The translations under genes were made by a program, and so were the position numbers. 15,137 nt of DNA from Euryarchaeota archaeon UBA36. GTDB taxonomy: Archaea; Thermoplasmatota; Poseidoniia; Poseidoniales; Thalassarchaeaceae. Where the stretch lies: the NCBI GenBank assembly GCA_002496485.1, contig DAJW01000008.1, forward strand, positions 1 through 15,137, given 5' to 3'. Under the pieces are notes generated by a model. The model did not search any database. It was given only the letters and a program-made list of their open reading frames with translations, and was not told the DNA's origin. Shown here in pieces: positions 1-6,657 of this stretch. Numbering within the stretch: the first letter of the stretch is position 1; each line of letters opens with the position of its first letter.

Positions 1-305
1 CACTTAGTCAATTTATCAGATAAGGTTCTACTGCTGATTCCCCTTAGAAGTGTCCGCAATTGATTAAATCTTGACTCACCTATTATGTAAAGTGTAGCAA
101 GTATTTCAATTGTCCAACGACTAGAAAGTATACTAAATGCTTCAACTGCAGCATCTACTTCCCAATCTATATCTATCTCATCGTCATAATAATTCTCAAA
201 AATACTACGAATTTCAGATCCACTATCTTTGACATCATTTATTGACAATTCTAATTTTTTGAAATCTTCTGGTGACACTGACATTGGTTGTCTGACGAAC
301 GACAT
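1..305 (-). CDS. HxlR-family winged-helix transcriptional regulator (partial, C-terminus beyond window edge)
   Basis: The reverse strand from an ATG at 305 is open to the window edge (101 complete codons). About 50 residues of acidic N-terminal extension precede a segment reading SSRWTIEILATL, then RFNQLRTLLRGISSRTLSDKL. This is the hallmark of HxlR regulators: the first helix of the winged helix, then the recognition region with the G-I-S-x-R-T-L-S-x-(K/R)-L signature. HxlR proteins are usually about 110-130 aa dimeric DNA-binding proteins that sense redox state, aldehydes or other small molecules, often acting on their own promoter and a divergent gene. A TATA-like box lies 27 nt upstream of this ATG, consistent with a leaderless mRNA; a second in-frame ATG at 284 is less well placed. 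The wing and dimerisation helix are outside the window. The family call is secure; the effector is unknown. The divergent short-ORF cluster at 442-768 is its obvious candidate target. Confidence 0.88.
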   Translation of the reverse strand, partial: MSFVRQPMSVSPEDFKKLELSINDVKDSGSEIRSIFENYYDDEIDIDWEVDAAVEAFSILSSRWTIEILATLYIIGESRFNQLRTLLRGISSRTLSDKLTK

Positions 306-328
306 TAGGTTGTGAGAGAGGAATCTAG

Positions 329-336
329 TGTATAAA
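329..336 (-). promoter_or_regulatory. TATA box of the HxlR-type regulator gene
   Basis: On the minus strand the sequence reads TTTATACA, centred about 27 nt upstream of the ATG at 305. That is the archaeal TATA-to-start distance, so the start codon would lie at or next to the 5' end of the transcript. No Shine-Dalgarno sequence precedes the ATG, which agrees with leaderless initiation. Confidence 0.5.
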
Positions 337-339
337 GAG

Positions 340-349
340 CACTATAGTG
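340..349. promoter_or_regulatory. Palindrome CACTATAGTG, candidate operator in the divergent promoter region
   Basis: CACTATAGTG is a perfect 10-bp palindrome, lying next to the minus-strand TATA box and between the divergent regulator gene and the short-ORF cluster. A direct repeat, TAGTGTA, occurs at 326-332 and 345-351, so half of the palindrome is echoed over the TATA box. Winged-helix dimers of the HxlR type bind inverted repeats in such positions, so this may be an autoregulatory operator. That role is inferred from position and symmetry only. Confidence 0.4.
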
Positions 350-369
350 TAGGCGTTTAAACTTTACAA

Positions 370-377
370 TTAATATA
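370..377 (+). promoter_or_regulatory. Candidate TATA box for the short-ORF cluster
   Basis: TTAATATA is an archaeal-type TATA element. A start site about 26 nt downstream (near 399) would leave a leader of some 40 nt containing the Shine-Dalgarno sequence at 431-438, so this transcript would be leadered, unlike most others in the window. TTTAAACT, beginning at 356, is an alternative box. Confidence 0.35.
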
Positions 378-441
378 GGCATACCCGATCGTAGGTGTGA
401 AAAAAACACTAAGTTTTAGTAATAAACCTGAAGGAGGAAAA

Positions 442-519
442 ATGATGGAAAATACAAGAAAAATAATGTATGAAAAATATGAAATGAATGAAATTTTATA
501 TGAGGTGAATAATATATGA
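442..519 (+). CDS. Short ORF 1 of a three-ORF cluster (25 aa, unknown)
   Basis: An ATG-ATG pair follows AAGGAGGA at 431-438, the strongest Shine-Dalgarno sequence in the window. The second ATG (445) has the better spacing, 7 nt from GGAGG. The predicted peptide (24-25 aa) is polar and charged, rich in Met, Glu, Asn, Tyr and Lys, with no signal peptide, membrane segment or recognisable motif. Its TGA overlaps the ATG of the next ORF in the form ATGA (516-519), a typical arrangement for translational coupling. It may be a genuine microprotein or a leader peptide whose translation feeds ribosomes to the next two ORFs. I do not recognise it; support comes from the ribosome binding site and the coupling geometry, not from similarity. 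Confidence 0.4.
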   Translation: MMENTRKIMYEKYEMNEILYEVNNI

Positions 520-632
520 GTTGGTTAGAAATTATTGTAAGATCAATGGCCGAAGTAAGAGCTCCAGCATGGGATCAAAGTCCAAGAGGATATATGCCAT
601 CTTGGAATGAAAGTTCAGAAGAGGGAAGTTAG
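516..632 (+). CDS. Short ORF 2 of the cluster (38 aa, unknown)
   Basis: It starts at the ATG overlapping the stop of the preceding ORF (ATGA), so coupled translation is likely; there is no independent Shine-Dalgarno sequence. The 38-residue product begins with a short hydrophobic or amphipathic stretch (MSWLEIIVRSM), continues with a Trp-, Pro- and Arg-containing middle (APAWDQSPRGYMPSW) and ends in an acidic Ser/Glu tail. No family is recognised. It is too short for a membrane protein with one confident helix; the N-terminal helix could bind a partner or a membrane surface. The main argument for coding is its position between two plausible ORFs with overlapping boundaries. Confidence 0.4.
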   Translation: MSWLEIIVRSMAEVRAPAWDQSPRGYMPSWNESSEEGS

Positions 633-639
633 TGATTTT

Positions 640-768
640 ATGGAGTTAAGGGCTGTTTACTGTTGTCAGTCATGTGGTTCCCCGGTTTTATTTCAAGAAT
701 TTATAACTGGAGATTTACTTAGCGTAGCATGCTTGACTTGTGGAGTTGTGGCTATAGAAATGTACTAG
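640..768 (+). CDS. Zinc-ribbon microprotein (42 aa; 53 aa if started at 607)
   Basis: The ORF contains two knuckles, C-Q-S-C-G at residues 9-13 and C-L-T-C-G at 31-35, separated by 18 residues that would form a beta hairpin. This is a compact four-cysteine zinc ribbon filling nearly the whole protein. It could bind nucleic acid, a transcription or translation component, or simply sense metal or redox state. An in-frame ATG at 607 would add 11 residues and overlap the preceding ORF by 26 nt; neither start has a strong Shine-Dalgarno sequence. The TAG at 766-768 overlaps the stop of the convergent dehydrogenase gene. Zinc binding is a good inference from cysteine spacing; the cellular role is unknown. 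Confidence 0.6.
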   Translation: MELRAVYCCQSCGSPVLFQEFITGDLLSVACLTCGVVAIEMY

Positions 769-2831
769 CTAGAGGAATATTCTGGTCTTCTTGCCTCAAT
801 CAAAGAAGATAGTCCTTCTAGTGCATCATTAGTACTAAATATTCCTTCTAGTGCATCTAGTTCCGCTTTCAACCCGAGGGCTAGTTCATCTCCAGTTTCA
901 ACAGCTATTTGTAGCAATTCATCACATTTTTTCAATGCTATTGGCGCACATCTGGAAAGATTTTTGATTTGAAGAGATTTTAATTTTTCATCTTGAACGA
1001 TAATATCATTGAATTCGCCTCTGAAAATTTTATCCATATTATCTTCTGAATAAAATTCCATGGCAAATTTTACTGAGCTGTAAGTTAAATCATTAGGTTT
1101 TCCTGGATACTTATTTTTATTTTTCCCGGAATTTGATAGATTTTCTATTATTTCATTCATTCCTGTTGGTTGAGTAACGTGCGTTAACAAACCAAAAGAT
1201 TTGGTAGTTTCTGAATCTAGAAAGTTTCCTGCTAAAGCAGCATATCTCGCACATTCAATTCCTGAAATTCTAACGGTTCTTTGAGTTCCACCAAATCCTG
1301 GATATATTCCAATACTAGTTTCTGGAAATCTGAATTTACTAGTAGGAGTGCCTATTCGATAATCACAAGCTAATGCTAGTTCGAATCCGCCCCCTAAAGT
1401 AACTCCTGTAGTTATAGCAATTGTTGTTTTTGTACTATTTTCTATCAATGAAAGTAAACTATGCCCTTTATCTGTAAAATTAATTATATCGATTATGGAG
1501 TTTTCTCTGATTTTATCTACAAAGAATTTTACATCTGCTCCAGAAACAAATGATTTTCCAGCACCTTCAATAACAATTGTATCTATTTCATTATTATTAT
1601 TTAATGAAAGAATGGTTTTTTCTAATTGATCTACTAGTTCTAAATTAAGAGCATTCATTGCTTCAGGTCGATTTATCTTTACATATGCTATTCTATTTTT
1701 TATAGCTACATCAACATAAGAAATGGGAATTTTAGAATCTAGATTTGCAAACCATCTTGGCAAGACCAAATCTGAAAGCTCACAGTAATTTTTAGCCATC
1801 CTTATCGATTCTTGTATTCCAAACTCATTAGCTAGCTCGAATGGACCCTTGGACCATCTCAATCCAATCTTAGCCCCTCTGTCTACGTCCTCTAATGAGC
1901 AAATCTCTTCTTCAACAATCTGTGATGCGACTGTAAAAATTTGCCCTAGAAGTCTTTCTCGGATTATATTAGCAGATTTTTCATCGCAATCTGAATCTAA
2001 TTCTACTTGCCAATCATTTCCATCATTGACAATTTCTTTGAGATTATTAGGGGCTTGGAATCTTTCTACGCCTAGCTGTTTTGCTAAATACTCTGTAGAA
2101 TGTAGAGCAATAGGTGATCCTGTAAGATTCATCAAAGCAAAAGGCCCTAAGCCAATCTGAAAAGTTTCTCTGGCCACATAGTCAATCTGTGATGGAGTTC
2201 CTATTCCTTCTTCAACGAGTCGGCAGGATTCGGTTAACCATGGAACAAAAAATCTGTTCACTACAAAACCAGGGCGATCTTTGCAAATAATGATTACTTT
2301 ACCCATCATTTTACAATATTGTTCAACTGAACTGAGAGTGTCAGGAGAAGTTTCTTTGGCTGGAATAATCTCAATTAATCTATTTTTTGCAGGGTGATAG
2401 AAAAAGTGTAGTCCGACAAATCTATCGGGACGGGCAACATGACTTGCTAGATCATTAATTGATAAGGAAGATGTGTTACTGGCCAAAATTGTATCACTAT
2501 TGCAAACCTTGTCCAAGGTTGTAAAAACATTAGTTTTCACTGATAAGTCTTCAAAGACTGCTTCAATCACCAAATCTACATCTGAAGAAATGTTCTCAGT
2601 ACCAACTTTTCCGGTTATTCGATTTTTAATTGATTTTACTTGACTAGGAGAAAATATTCTCCTTTCTTGTGCTTCCTCAAGAAAATTATCTATTGTCTTA
2701 AGTCCATTATCAACCCATTTTTTTTCGATATCAATCATTTCAACTTCGAAATTCTCTTGAGAGCTTTTTTGGGCTATTCCTGAACCCATATTTCCGGCAC
2801 CAATAATTGCTACTCGTTCTATGTTAGGCAT
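765..2831 (-). CDS. 3-hydroxyacyl-CoA dehydrogenase / enoyl-CoA hydratase fusion protein
   Basis: This is a bifunctional beta-oxidation enzyme with the dehydrogenase first and the crotonase last, an order common in archaea. With residues numbered from the upstream ATG at 2849, the Rossmann NAD loop GAGNMG is at 17-22, followed by SNTSS (124-128), catalytic His148 in GLHFF, Glu160 and Asn198 in PGFVVNR. The helical dehydrogenase domain runs to about 370. The crotonase domain (about 380-575) has the oxyanion segment SFVSGADV near 430 and both catalytic glutamates, Glu490 in GGGFELA and Glu510 in FPETSIGI, 20 residues apart as in classical hydratases. Expected reactions are hydration of trans-2-enoyl-CoA and NAD-dependent oxidation of 3-hydroxyacyl-CoA. 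The ATG at 2831 is preferred because a TATATA box lies 27 nt upstream of it; a start at 2849 would sit too close to that box. The gene stands alone on its strand. Substrate chain length cannot be read from sequence. Confidence 0.93.
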   Translation of the reverse strand: MPNIERVAIIGAGNMGSGIAQKSSQENFEVEMIDIEKKWVDNGLKTIDNFLEEAQERRIFSPSQVKSIKNRITGKVGTENISSDVDLVIEAVFEDLSVKTNVFTTLDKVCNSDTILASNTSSLSINDLASHVARPDRFVGLHFFYHPAKNRLIEIIPAKETSPDTLSSVEQYCKMMGKVIIICKDRPGFVVNRFFVPWLTESCRLVEEGIGTPSQIDYVARETFQIGLGPFALMNLTGSPIALHSTEYLAKQLGVERFQAPNNLKEIVNDGNDWQVELDSDCDEKSANIIRERLLGQIFTVASQIVEEEICSLEDVDRGAKIGLRWSKGPFELANEFGIQESIRMAKNYCELSDLVLPRWFANLDSKIPISYVDVAIKNRIAYVKINRPEAMNALNLELVDQLEKTILSLNNNNEIDTIVIEGAGKSFVSGADVKFFVDKIRENSIIDIINFTDKGHSLLSLIENSTKTTIAITTGVTLGGGFELALACDYRIGTPTSKFRFPETSIGIYPGFGGTQRTVRISGIECARYAALAGNFLDSETTKSFGLLTHVTQPTGMNEIIENLSNSGKNKNKYPGKPNDLTYSSVKFAMEFYSEDNMDKIFRGEFNDIIVQDEKLKSLQIKNLSRCAPIALKKCDELLQIAVETGDELALGLKAELDALEGIFSTNDALEGLSSLIEARRPEYSSS

Positions 2832-2844
2832 GACTCGTCGAGTC
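2832..2844. promoter_or_regulatory. 13-bp palindrome at the dehydrogenase start site
   Basis: GACTCGTCGAGTC is an inverted repeat with perfect 6-bp arms around one central base. It lies immediately upstream of the preferred ATG at 2831, where a leaderless transcript would begin, and is GC-richer than its surroundings. A bound repressor here would block transcription start. If the ATG at 2849 were used instead, the repeat would fall inside the coding region. Confidence 0.35.
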
Positions 2845-2854
2845 AACATTCAAT

Positions 2855-2863
2855 CATATATCC
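2855..2863 (-). promoter_or_regulatory. TATA box of the fusion dehydrogenase gene
   Basis: The minus strand reads GGATATATG, with its TATATA core centred 27 nt from the ATG at 2831. This supports a leaderless start there. The divergent gene starting at 2922 would be driven from the other side of this roughly 90-bp region, where T-rich sequence at 2891-2906 (TAGTTTTTGTTTAATT) could serve as its TATA element. Confidence 0.5.
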
Positions 2864-2921
2864 AGCGGAAGATGCATGTCAAAAAACACATAGTTTTTGT
2901 TTAATTCGTCTTCCAGCATAC

Positions 2922-5567
2922 GTGCACTCAGCGAAGTTGACAACATTTTTGGTCATTTTTTTACTATTAGGTGTACCAATAATTTCAACGCAGGCCAATT
3001 CAAATGGGAAATATAATTCTACATCAGGCTGTTCTTGCCATTCCCAACAATCCGGTTCCGCTCCTACTCCAAATCATAATTTCCCACTTACATTTAACCC
3101 GGGACAAACCTATTCTTTGTCGATAGGAATGACGGGTGGAGTATCTGGAACAAAAGGCGGTTTTAATCTTGAAGTTTCAGATGGAACGCTTTCAACTGGA
3201 ATTGGATTAATGAATGTGAAAGTGAATTCTGCTGGAAATCAGGCCACTCACTCATTATCTAATGATAGAAGTTGGGCTGTTGACTGGATGGCACCATCAT
3301 CTTCAATAAGCTCGGTAACTTTCAGTCTAGCAGTTCTAGCTGCCAATGGCAATAGTCAAAATAATGGAGATTCATGGGCTGTTACAACACATACATCTAC
3401 TCAAATTAGTTCAGAAAATAATCCGCCTGAGGTAAGTAATGCAAGTTTAAATCCGACCATGCCCACAAAAGAAACAGGAATAGAATTACTCTATGACTAT
3501 TTTGATTTAGATGGAGATGCTGAGTCAGGAACAGAAATTAGTTGGACTGTGAACGGAGATTTATCAGCAGAATTAAACAATCTAACAATAATTGATTCAG
3601 AATATCTCAACAAAGGAGATGAAATTACAGTAGAAATAAAACCGAATGATGGAATTGAATTTGGAGATGTAGTTTCTGTAGGACCAGTGACTGTATTAAA
3701 TTCTATTCCGAGTATTACGGATTTGGTAATATTACCTGAAAATCCGCTAGATACCGATAGTTTATCGATAGATTACACCTTTATGGATGAAGACAATGAC
3801 ATAGAACAATATTCGATGATATATTGGTATTTGAATGATATACGACAACTGGAGTTGGACAATTCAACAGAAATCGGTAGTGTGGTTGTAAGAGCTGAAG
3901 ATAGATGGAAAGCTTCTGTAACTCCGTTCGACGGAGATGATTTTGGAGATATTTTTTGGACAGATGAAATTACAATTAGTTCTTCAAACAATCCCCCTTT
4001 AGTTAACGTTGGAATTATTGGTAATGGAATAACAAATACTACAGAAAATCTAGAATTATCAATCGATGCTACAGATCCAGATGGAGATCCGGTTTTATTT
4101 ACCGAAATATTTTGGTACAAGGATGGGGAAATAGTTTCTGAATTGAATAATCAAGAAGTAATCGATTTTTCAAGAACTTCCAAGGGAGAGACTTGGTTCG
4201 CTGAAGTCAGAGTTTCTGATGGAGTTACTTGGTCAACCTGGGAAAGTGGAGGGAATTATACCATAGTAAATTCTCCGCCCAGTGTCTCAGACATACGAAT
4301 TATTTCTGAATCTACATTTGTAACCAATCAAAATCTTACAGTAGTTTGGGAGCAATTTGACTTAGATGGAGATTCTGAGATAAATAGTGAGATAATCTGG
4401 TGGTTGAATGGGGAAAGAATTTCGAGATTGGATGGATTGCAAGAAATTCCATTTTCAGAAACTTACAGGGGCCAGAAATGGAAAGTTGGAGTGAGGCCTA
4501 GTGATGGAGAAAATTTTGGAGATTTAGTTACTTCTGCTGAGATTACCATTCGAAATAGTGAACCAACAATTTCGCAAATAAATATAGTTTCTAAAGATGC
4601 TGAAGATGGTATTCAATATTCTTTGAATGATTTGATTCTTGAGGTTGAATCGAACGATTTGGATGGAGATATTTTGAGTTATAACGTAAATTGGAGTAGG
4701 AATGGATTTTTAGTTGCGGATTTGAACAATCTATGGACTATTCCAGATTCTCTCTTAGAACCAGGACAGATTTGGTCGGTTTTAGTTTCAGTTTTTGATG
4801 AAATGGGATATAATTCCAGCTCGTCATTGAGTATGGAAATTGGTAACATTAATCCTTCTGCTGAGTGGACAAGGAATCAAACTCCTATATCGGGAACTAA
4901 GATTCTCTTTGACGGGTCTACGTCGGAAGATGAAGATGGCGAGATAGTAGAATGGTTTTGGAACATTGGTGGAATTGAAAAAACTGGATCTATGCTTGAA
5001 GTGGTTTTAGGTAATGGTGAACATATTATTGGATTGACTGTGATTGATGATATGGGTGGAATTGATACTAAAACTGAGATAATAAAACTTGGATTCCCTG
5101 AAACTGTTGAATCATTGACTGCCTCAATAGATGGAGATATAGCTATTTTAGAATGGAATTGGAATGATGAAAATACTAATTTTAAGATTTATCGATCATC
5201 TTCACCATTTTCTATTAATACTGAGGAAAAACAGCTTTTGTTCATGGACAGTCGATATCTGTCAAATCTAGATTTGAACTATCTTGTCGGAGAAACAAAT
5301 ATTACAACTTGGTCTGAGCAGATACCCGTATCATCAAAAATCTATTACGCAGTAACTGCAGTAACTGATAATCAAGAGATAATTTTGATATATGGAAATG
5401 AAAATACAGTTACAGTTGATGCAACGAATATCTCTACAGAAATAGATGATGAGGATAATGCTGCAAATCCATCCTTATCTATTCCTAGTAGTATAGTTTT
5501 ACTGTTTATGGGAATTATTAGTATATTTCTGAATATTAACTGGAAGGGCGATAATGATGAAAAATAA
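2922..5567 (+). CDS. Secreted, C-terminally anchored CxCH protein with five Ig-like repeats, PKD and Fn3-like domains
   Basis: The 881-aa product starts at GTG; no in-frame ATG is available upstream. Residues 1-25 are a signal peptide (hydrophobic LVIFLLLGVPII). The mature N-terminus carries Cys37-Ser-Cys39-His40 and then His52, followed by a beta-rich domain with the segment GGVSGTKGGF, to about residue 160. Five repeats of about 95 aa follow (166-641), with an Asp-rich DLDGD-like turn, I-x-W-x-x-N-G, and S/N-D-G-x-x-F-G-D. Next come a PKD domain (642-720; FDGSTSEDEDGEI, later GLTVIDDMGG) and an Fn3-like domain (about 724-840). One membrane helix (852-873) and a short charged tail end the protein. 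The Asp-rich turns may bind calcium. The CxCH resembles c-heme sites but is one residue short of CXXCH, so copper, zinc, an unusual heme link or a disulfide are all open. The downstream gene overlaps by 14 nt, indicating an operon. I infer a cell-surface protein; its partner or ligand is unknown. Confidence 0.88.
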   Translation: MHSAKLTTFLVIFLLLGVPIISTQANSNGKYNSTSGCSCHSQQSGSAPTPNHNFPLTFNPGQTYSLSIGMTGGVSGTKGGFNLEVSDGTLSTGIGLMNVKVNSAGNQATHSLSNDRSWAVDWMAPSSSISSVTFSLAVLAANGNSQNNGDSWAVTTHTSTQISSENNPPEVSNASLNPTMPTKETGIELLYDYFDLDGDAESGTEISWTVNGDLSAELNNLTIIDSEYLNKGDEITVEIKPNDGIEFGDVVSVGPVTVLNSIPSITDLVILPENPLDTDSLSIDYTFMDEDNDIEQYSMIYWYLNDIRQLELDNSTEIGSVVVRAEDRWKASVTPFDGDDFGDIFWTDEITISSSNNPPLVNVGIIGNGITNTTENLELSIDATDPDGDPVLFTEIFWYKDGEIVSELNNQEVIDFSRTSKGETWFAEVRVSDGVTWSTWESGGNYTIVNSPPSVSDIRIISESTFVTNQNLTVVWEQFDLDGDSEINSEIIWWLNGERISRLDGLQEIPFSETYRGQKWKVGVRPSDGENFGDLVTSAEITIRNSEPTISQINIVSKDAEDGIQYSLNDLILEVESNDLDGDILSYNVNWSRNGFLVADLNNLWTIPDSLLEPGQIWSVLVSVFDEMGYNSSSSLSMEIGNINPSAEWTRNQTPISGTKILFDGSTSEDEDGEIVEWFWNIGGIEKTGSMLEVVLGNGEHIIGLTVIDDMGGIDTKTEIIKLGFPETVESLTASIDGDIAILEWNWNDENTNFKIYRSSSPFSINTEEKQLLFMDSRYLSNLDLNYLVGETNITTWSEQIPVSSKIYYAVTAVTDNQEIILIYGNENTVTVDATNISTEIDDEDNAANPSLSIPSSIVLLFMGIISIFLNINWKGDNDEK
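3417..4844 (+). repeat. Five tandem repeats of about 95 codons encoding Ig/cadherin-like domains
   Basis: Within the 881-aa protein, units begin near residues 166, 260, 356, 450 and 545, each opening with N-(N/S)-x-P-(P/S/T) followed by a beta strand. Each carries an acidic turn such as DLDGD, DPDGD or DEDND, then x-W-x-x-N/D-G and a G-x-x-W/F-x-V strand. The units have diverged at DNA level, so this is an old protein-level duplication and not a recent tandem array. The second unit has the most altered acidic turn (DEDND) and YWYLND where others have NG. Confidence 0.8.
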
Positions 5568-6657
5568 AGTGATTATAACTACAGTAATTATTACAACTTT
5601 ACTTTTCAGCTCAACTCCAATAGTTGCCAATCCTGGTGGAAATGGGGATAATGACAGAGATTTTACATGTGGTGGTTCATGTCACGGAGACCCATCATTA
5701 TCAGTAGATTCTGATGGCATCATTTCTATTGAGATTAAGGAATTTGTTTACGCGGGAACAACAACCGAAATTGTAGTAAAAATTGATGAAGTTACAACAT
5801 CCAATGAAAGGATTGTGGGTATTTTCCTTCTAGGTTCAATAAATGGAAATAATGATCAGCCTGCTGATTATGGTTGGGAAATTATTCAAGATGAAAATGG
5901 GGGCACATCTAATTACATTGAGAAAAGGGCATCGATAAATGGCTCAGTTCATGCTTCATGGATTATTCGCTCTCCTACTAATCCTGGGACATATAACCTG
6001 TTTGCATCAATACAACATGGAATAGATCCAAATCCCAAAGGACTCGCTGCTCTGGGAGTTTCAGAGAAACATGAAATCGAGATTTTGCCGATTCCTGAGA
6101 ATTATCCTAGCCTTTCAGAGGATTGGATTATTCCTGAGTATAGAGAAATAGATGGAGATGGAACAATCACAATTCTTACAGAAAATACTGATAATATTGA
6201 AGTTAATTGGAAACTTTCTGGAGAGTTAAACAGTAATATTGCAGAAATTCAAGAAATAGGAATTGGAGAATGGAGAGTTTTTCTTCCCAAAACTATTGGA
6301 GATTCAAAGATTGAGTTTCAGATTACGATATTCAATGGTAATTTCTCAGTTGAACAGCCATGGATGGAGATAGGAACAGAAAATGAGAGATTTGAAGGTT
6401 CTTCAATTGGGGCCCGTCTTCAAGCGCTCTCCTATGCAATCATTATTTTTGGATTTGTACTCTCAATGCAGAGTTGGTTGGTTTCAACAGACTTTAGCGA
6501 TTATTTCTCTAAAGTTAGAAGTAAGAGTCATGAGTCTGAAAATAATGATTCACAAAGAATGATATTTCATGAAAAATATCCAGGTTGGTTATGGGATTCA
6601 GTTGAAGAAAAATGGGTTCCTGACATAGTCGAATCTGAAATTAGGAGTGAGGATTAA
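5554..6657 (+). CDS. Secreted, membrane-anchored CX3CH protein (cytochrome-like or metal-binding, unknown)
   Basis: The 367-aa product has a signal peptide (about 1-25, VIITTVIITTLLFSS with a VAN cleavage region). The mature N-terminus carries Cys39-Gly-Gly-Ser-Cys43-His44, a CX3CH motif. CX3CH is a rare but known variant of the c-type heme site, so heme attachment is possible though unproven. An ectodomain of about 230 residues predicted to be beta-rich follows, including HASWIIRSPTNPGTYNLFA, which resembles secreted 'Reeler/choice-of-anchor' style domains. One membrane helix lies near 285-307. The cytoplasmic tail of about 60 aa ends with PGWLWDSVEEKWVPD (343-357), a Trp-rich motif. The gene begins with ATG ATG inside the end of the preceding gene (14-nt overlap), with a weak GGAAGGG upstream, and its stop shares one base with the next ATG, so the three genes are surely one operon. 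It is likely a second component of the same surface complex. Exact function is not recognised. Confidence 0.83.
   Translation: MMKNKVIITTVIITTLLFSSTPIVANPGGNGDNDRDFTCGGSCHGDPSLSVDSDGIISIEIKEFVYAGTTTEIVVKIDEVTTSNERIVGIFLLGSINGNNDQPADYGWEIIQDENGGTSNYIEKRASINGSVHASWIIRSPTNPGTYNLFASIQHGIDPNPKGLAALGVSEKHEIEILPIPENYPSLSEDWIIPEYREIDGDGTITILTENTDNIEVNWKLSGELNSNIAEIQEIGIGEWRVFLPKTIGDSKIEFQITIFNGNFSVEQPWMEIGTENERFEGSSIGARLQALSYAIIIFGFVLSMQSWLVSTDFSDYFSKVRSKSHESENNDSQRMIFHEKYPGWLWDSVEEKWVPDIVESEIRSED

Noticed and set aside
401..420. The A-run and inverted repeat ACTAA-gtt-TTAGT as a terminator hairpin
   Set aside because: The 5-bp stem is AT-rich and weak, there is no following T-run, and it lies in the leader just upstream of a strong Shine-Dalgarno sequence. 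A regulatory site is more plausible than a terminator.
1849..2160. 103-codon plus-strand open frame
   Set aside because: It lies wholly inside the dehydrogenase fusion gene on the opposite strand, whose protein has conserved catalytic motifs throughout. The translated product shows no domain or sensible composition.
2832..2849. Start of the dehydrogenase gene at the upstream ATG (2849)
   Set aside because: The extra residues MLTRRV add nothing to the Rossmann domain. The TATATA box would be only about 9 nt away, and the 13-bp palindrome would become coding. The ATG at 2831 fits a leaderless promoter better.
3030..3041. The C-x-C-H motif as a standard c-type heme site
   Set aside because: Only one residue separates the cysteines, whereas canonical sites are CXXCH. 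A metal or unusual heme site remains possible, but the protein should not be annotated as a cytochrome c on this motif.
3773..4120. 115-codon minus-strand open frame inside the repeat protein gene
   Set aside because: It is antisense to the repeats. The opposite strand encodes recognisable repeated domains, so this is a by-product of biased codon use.
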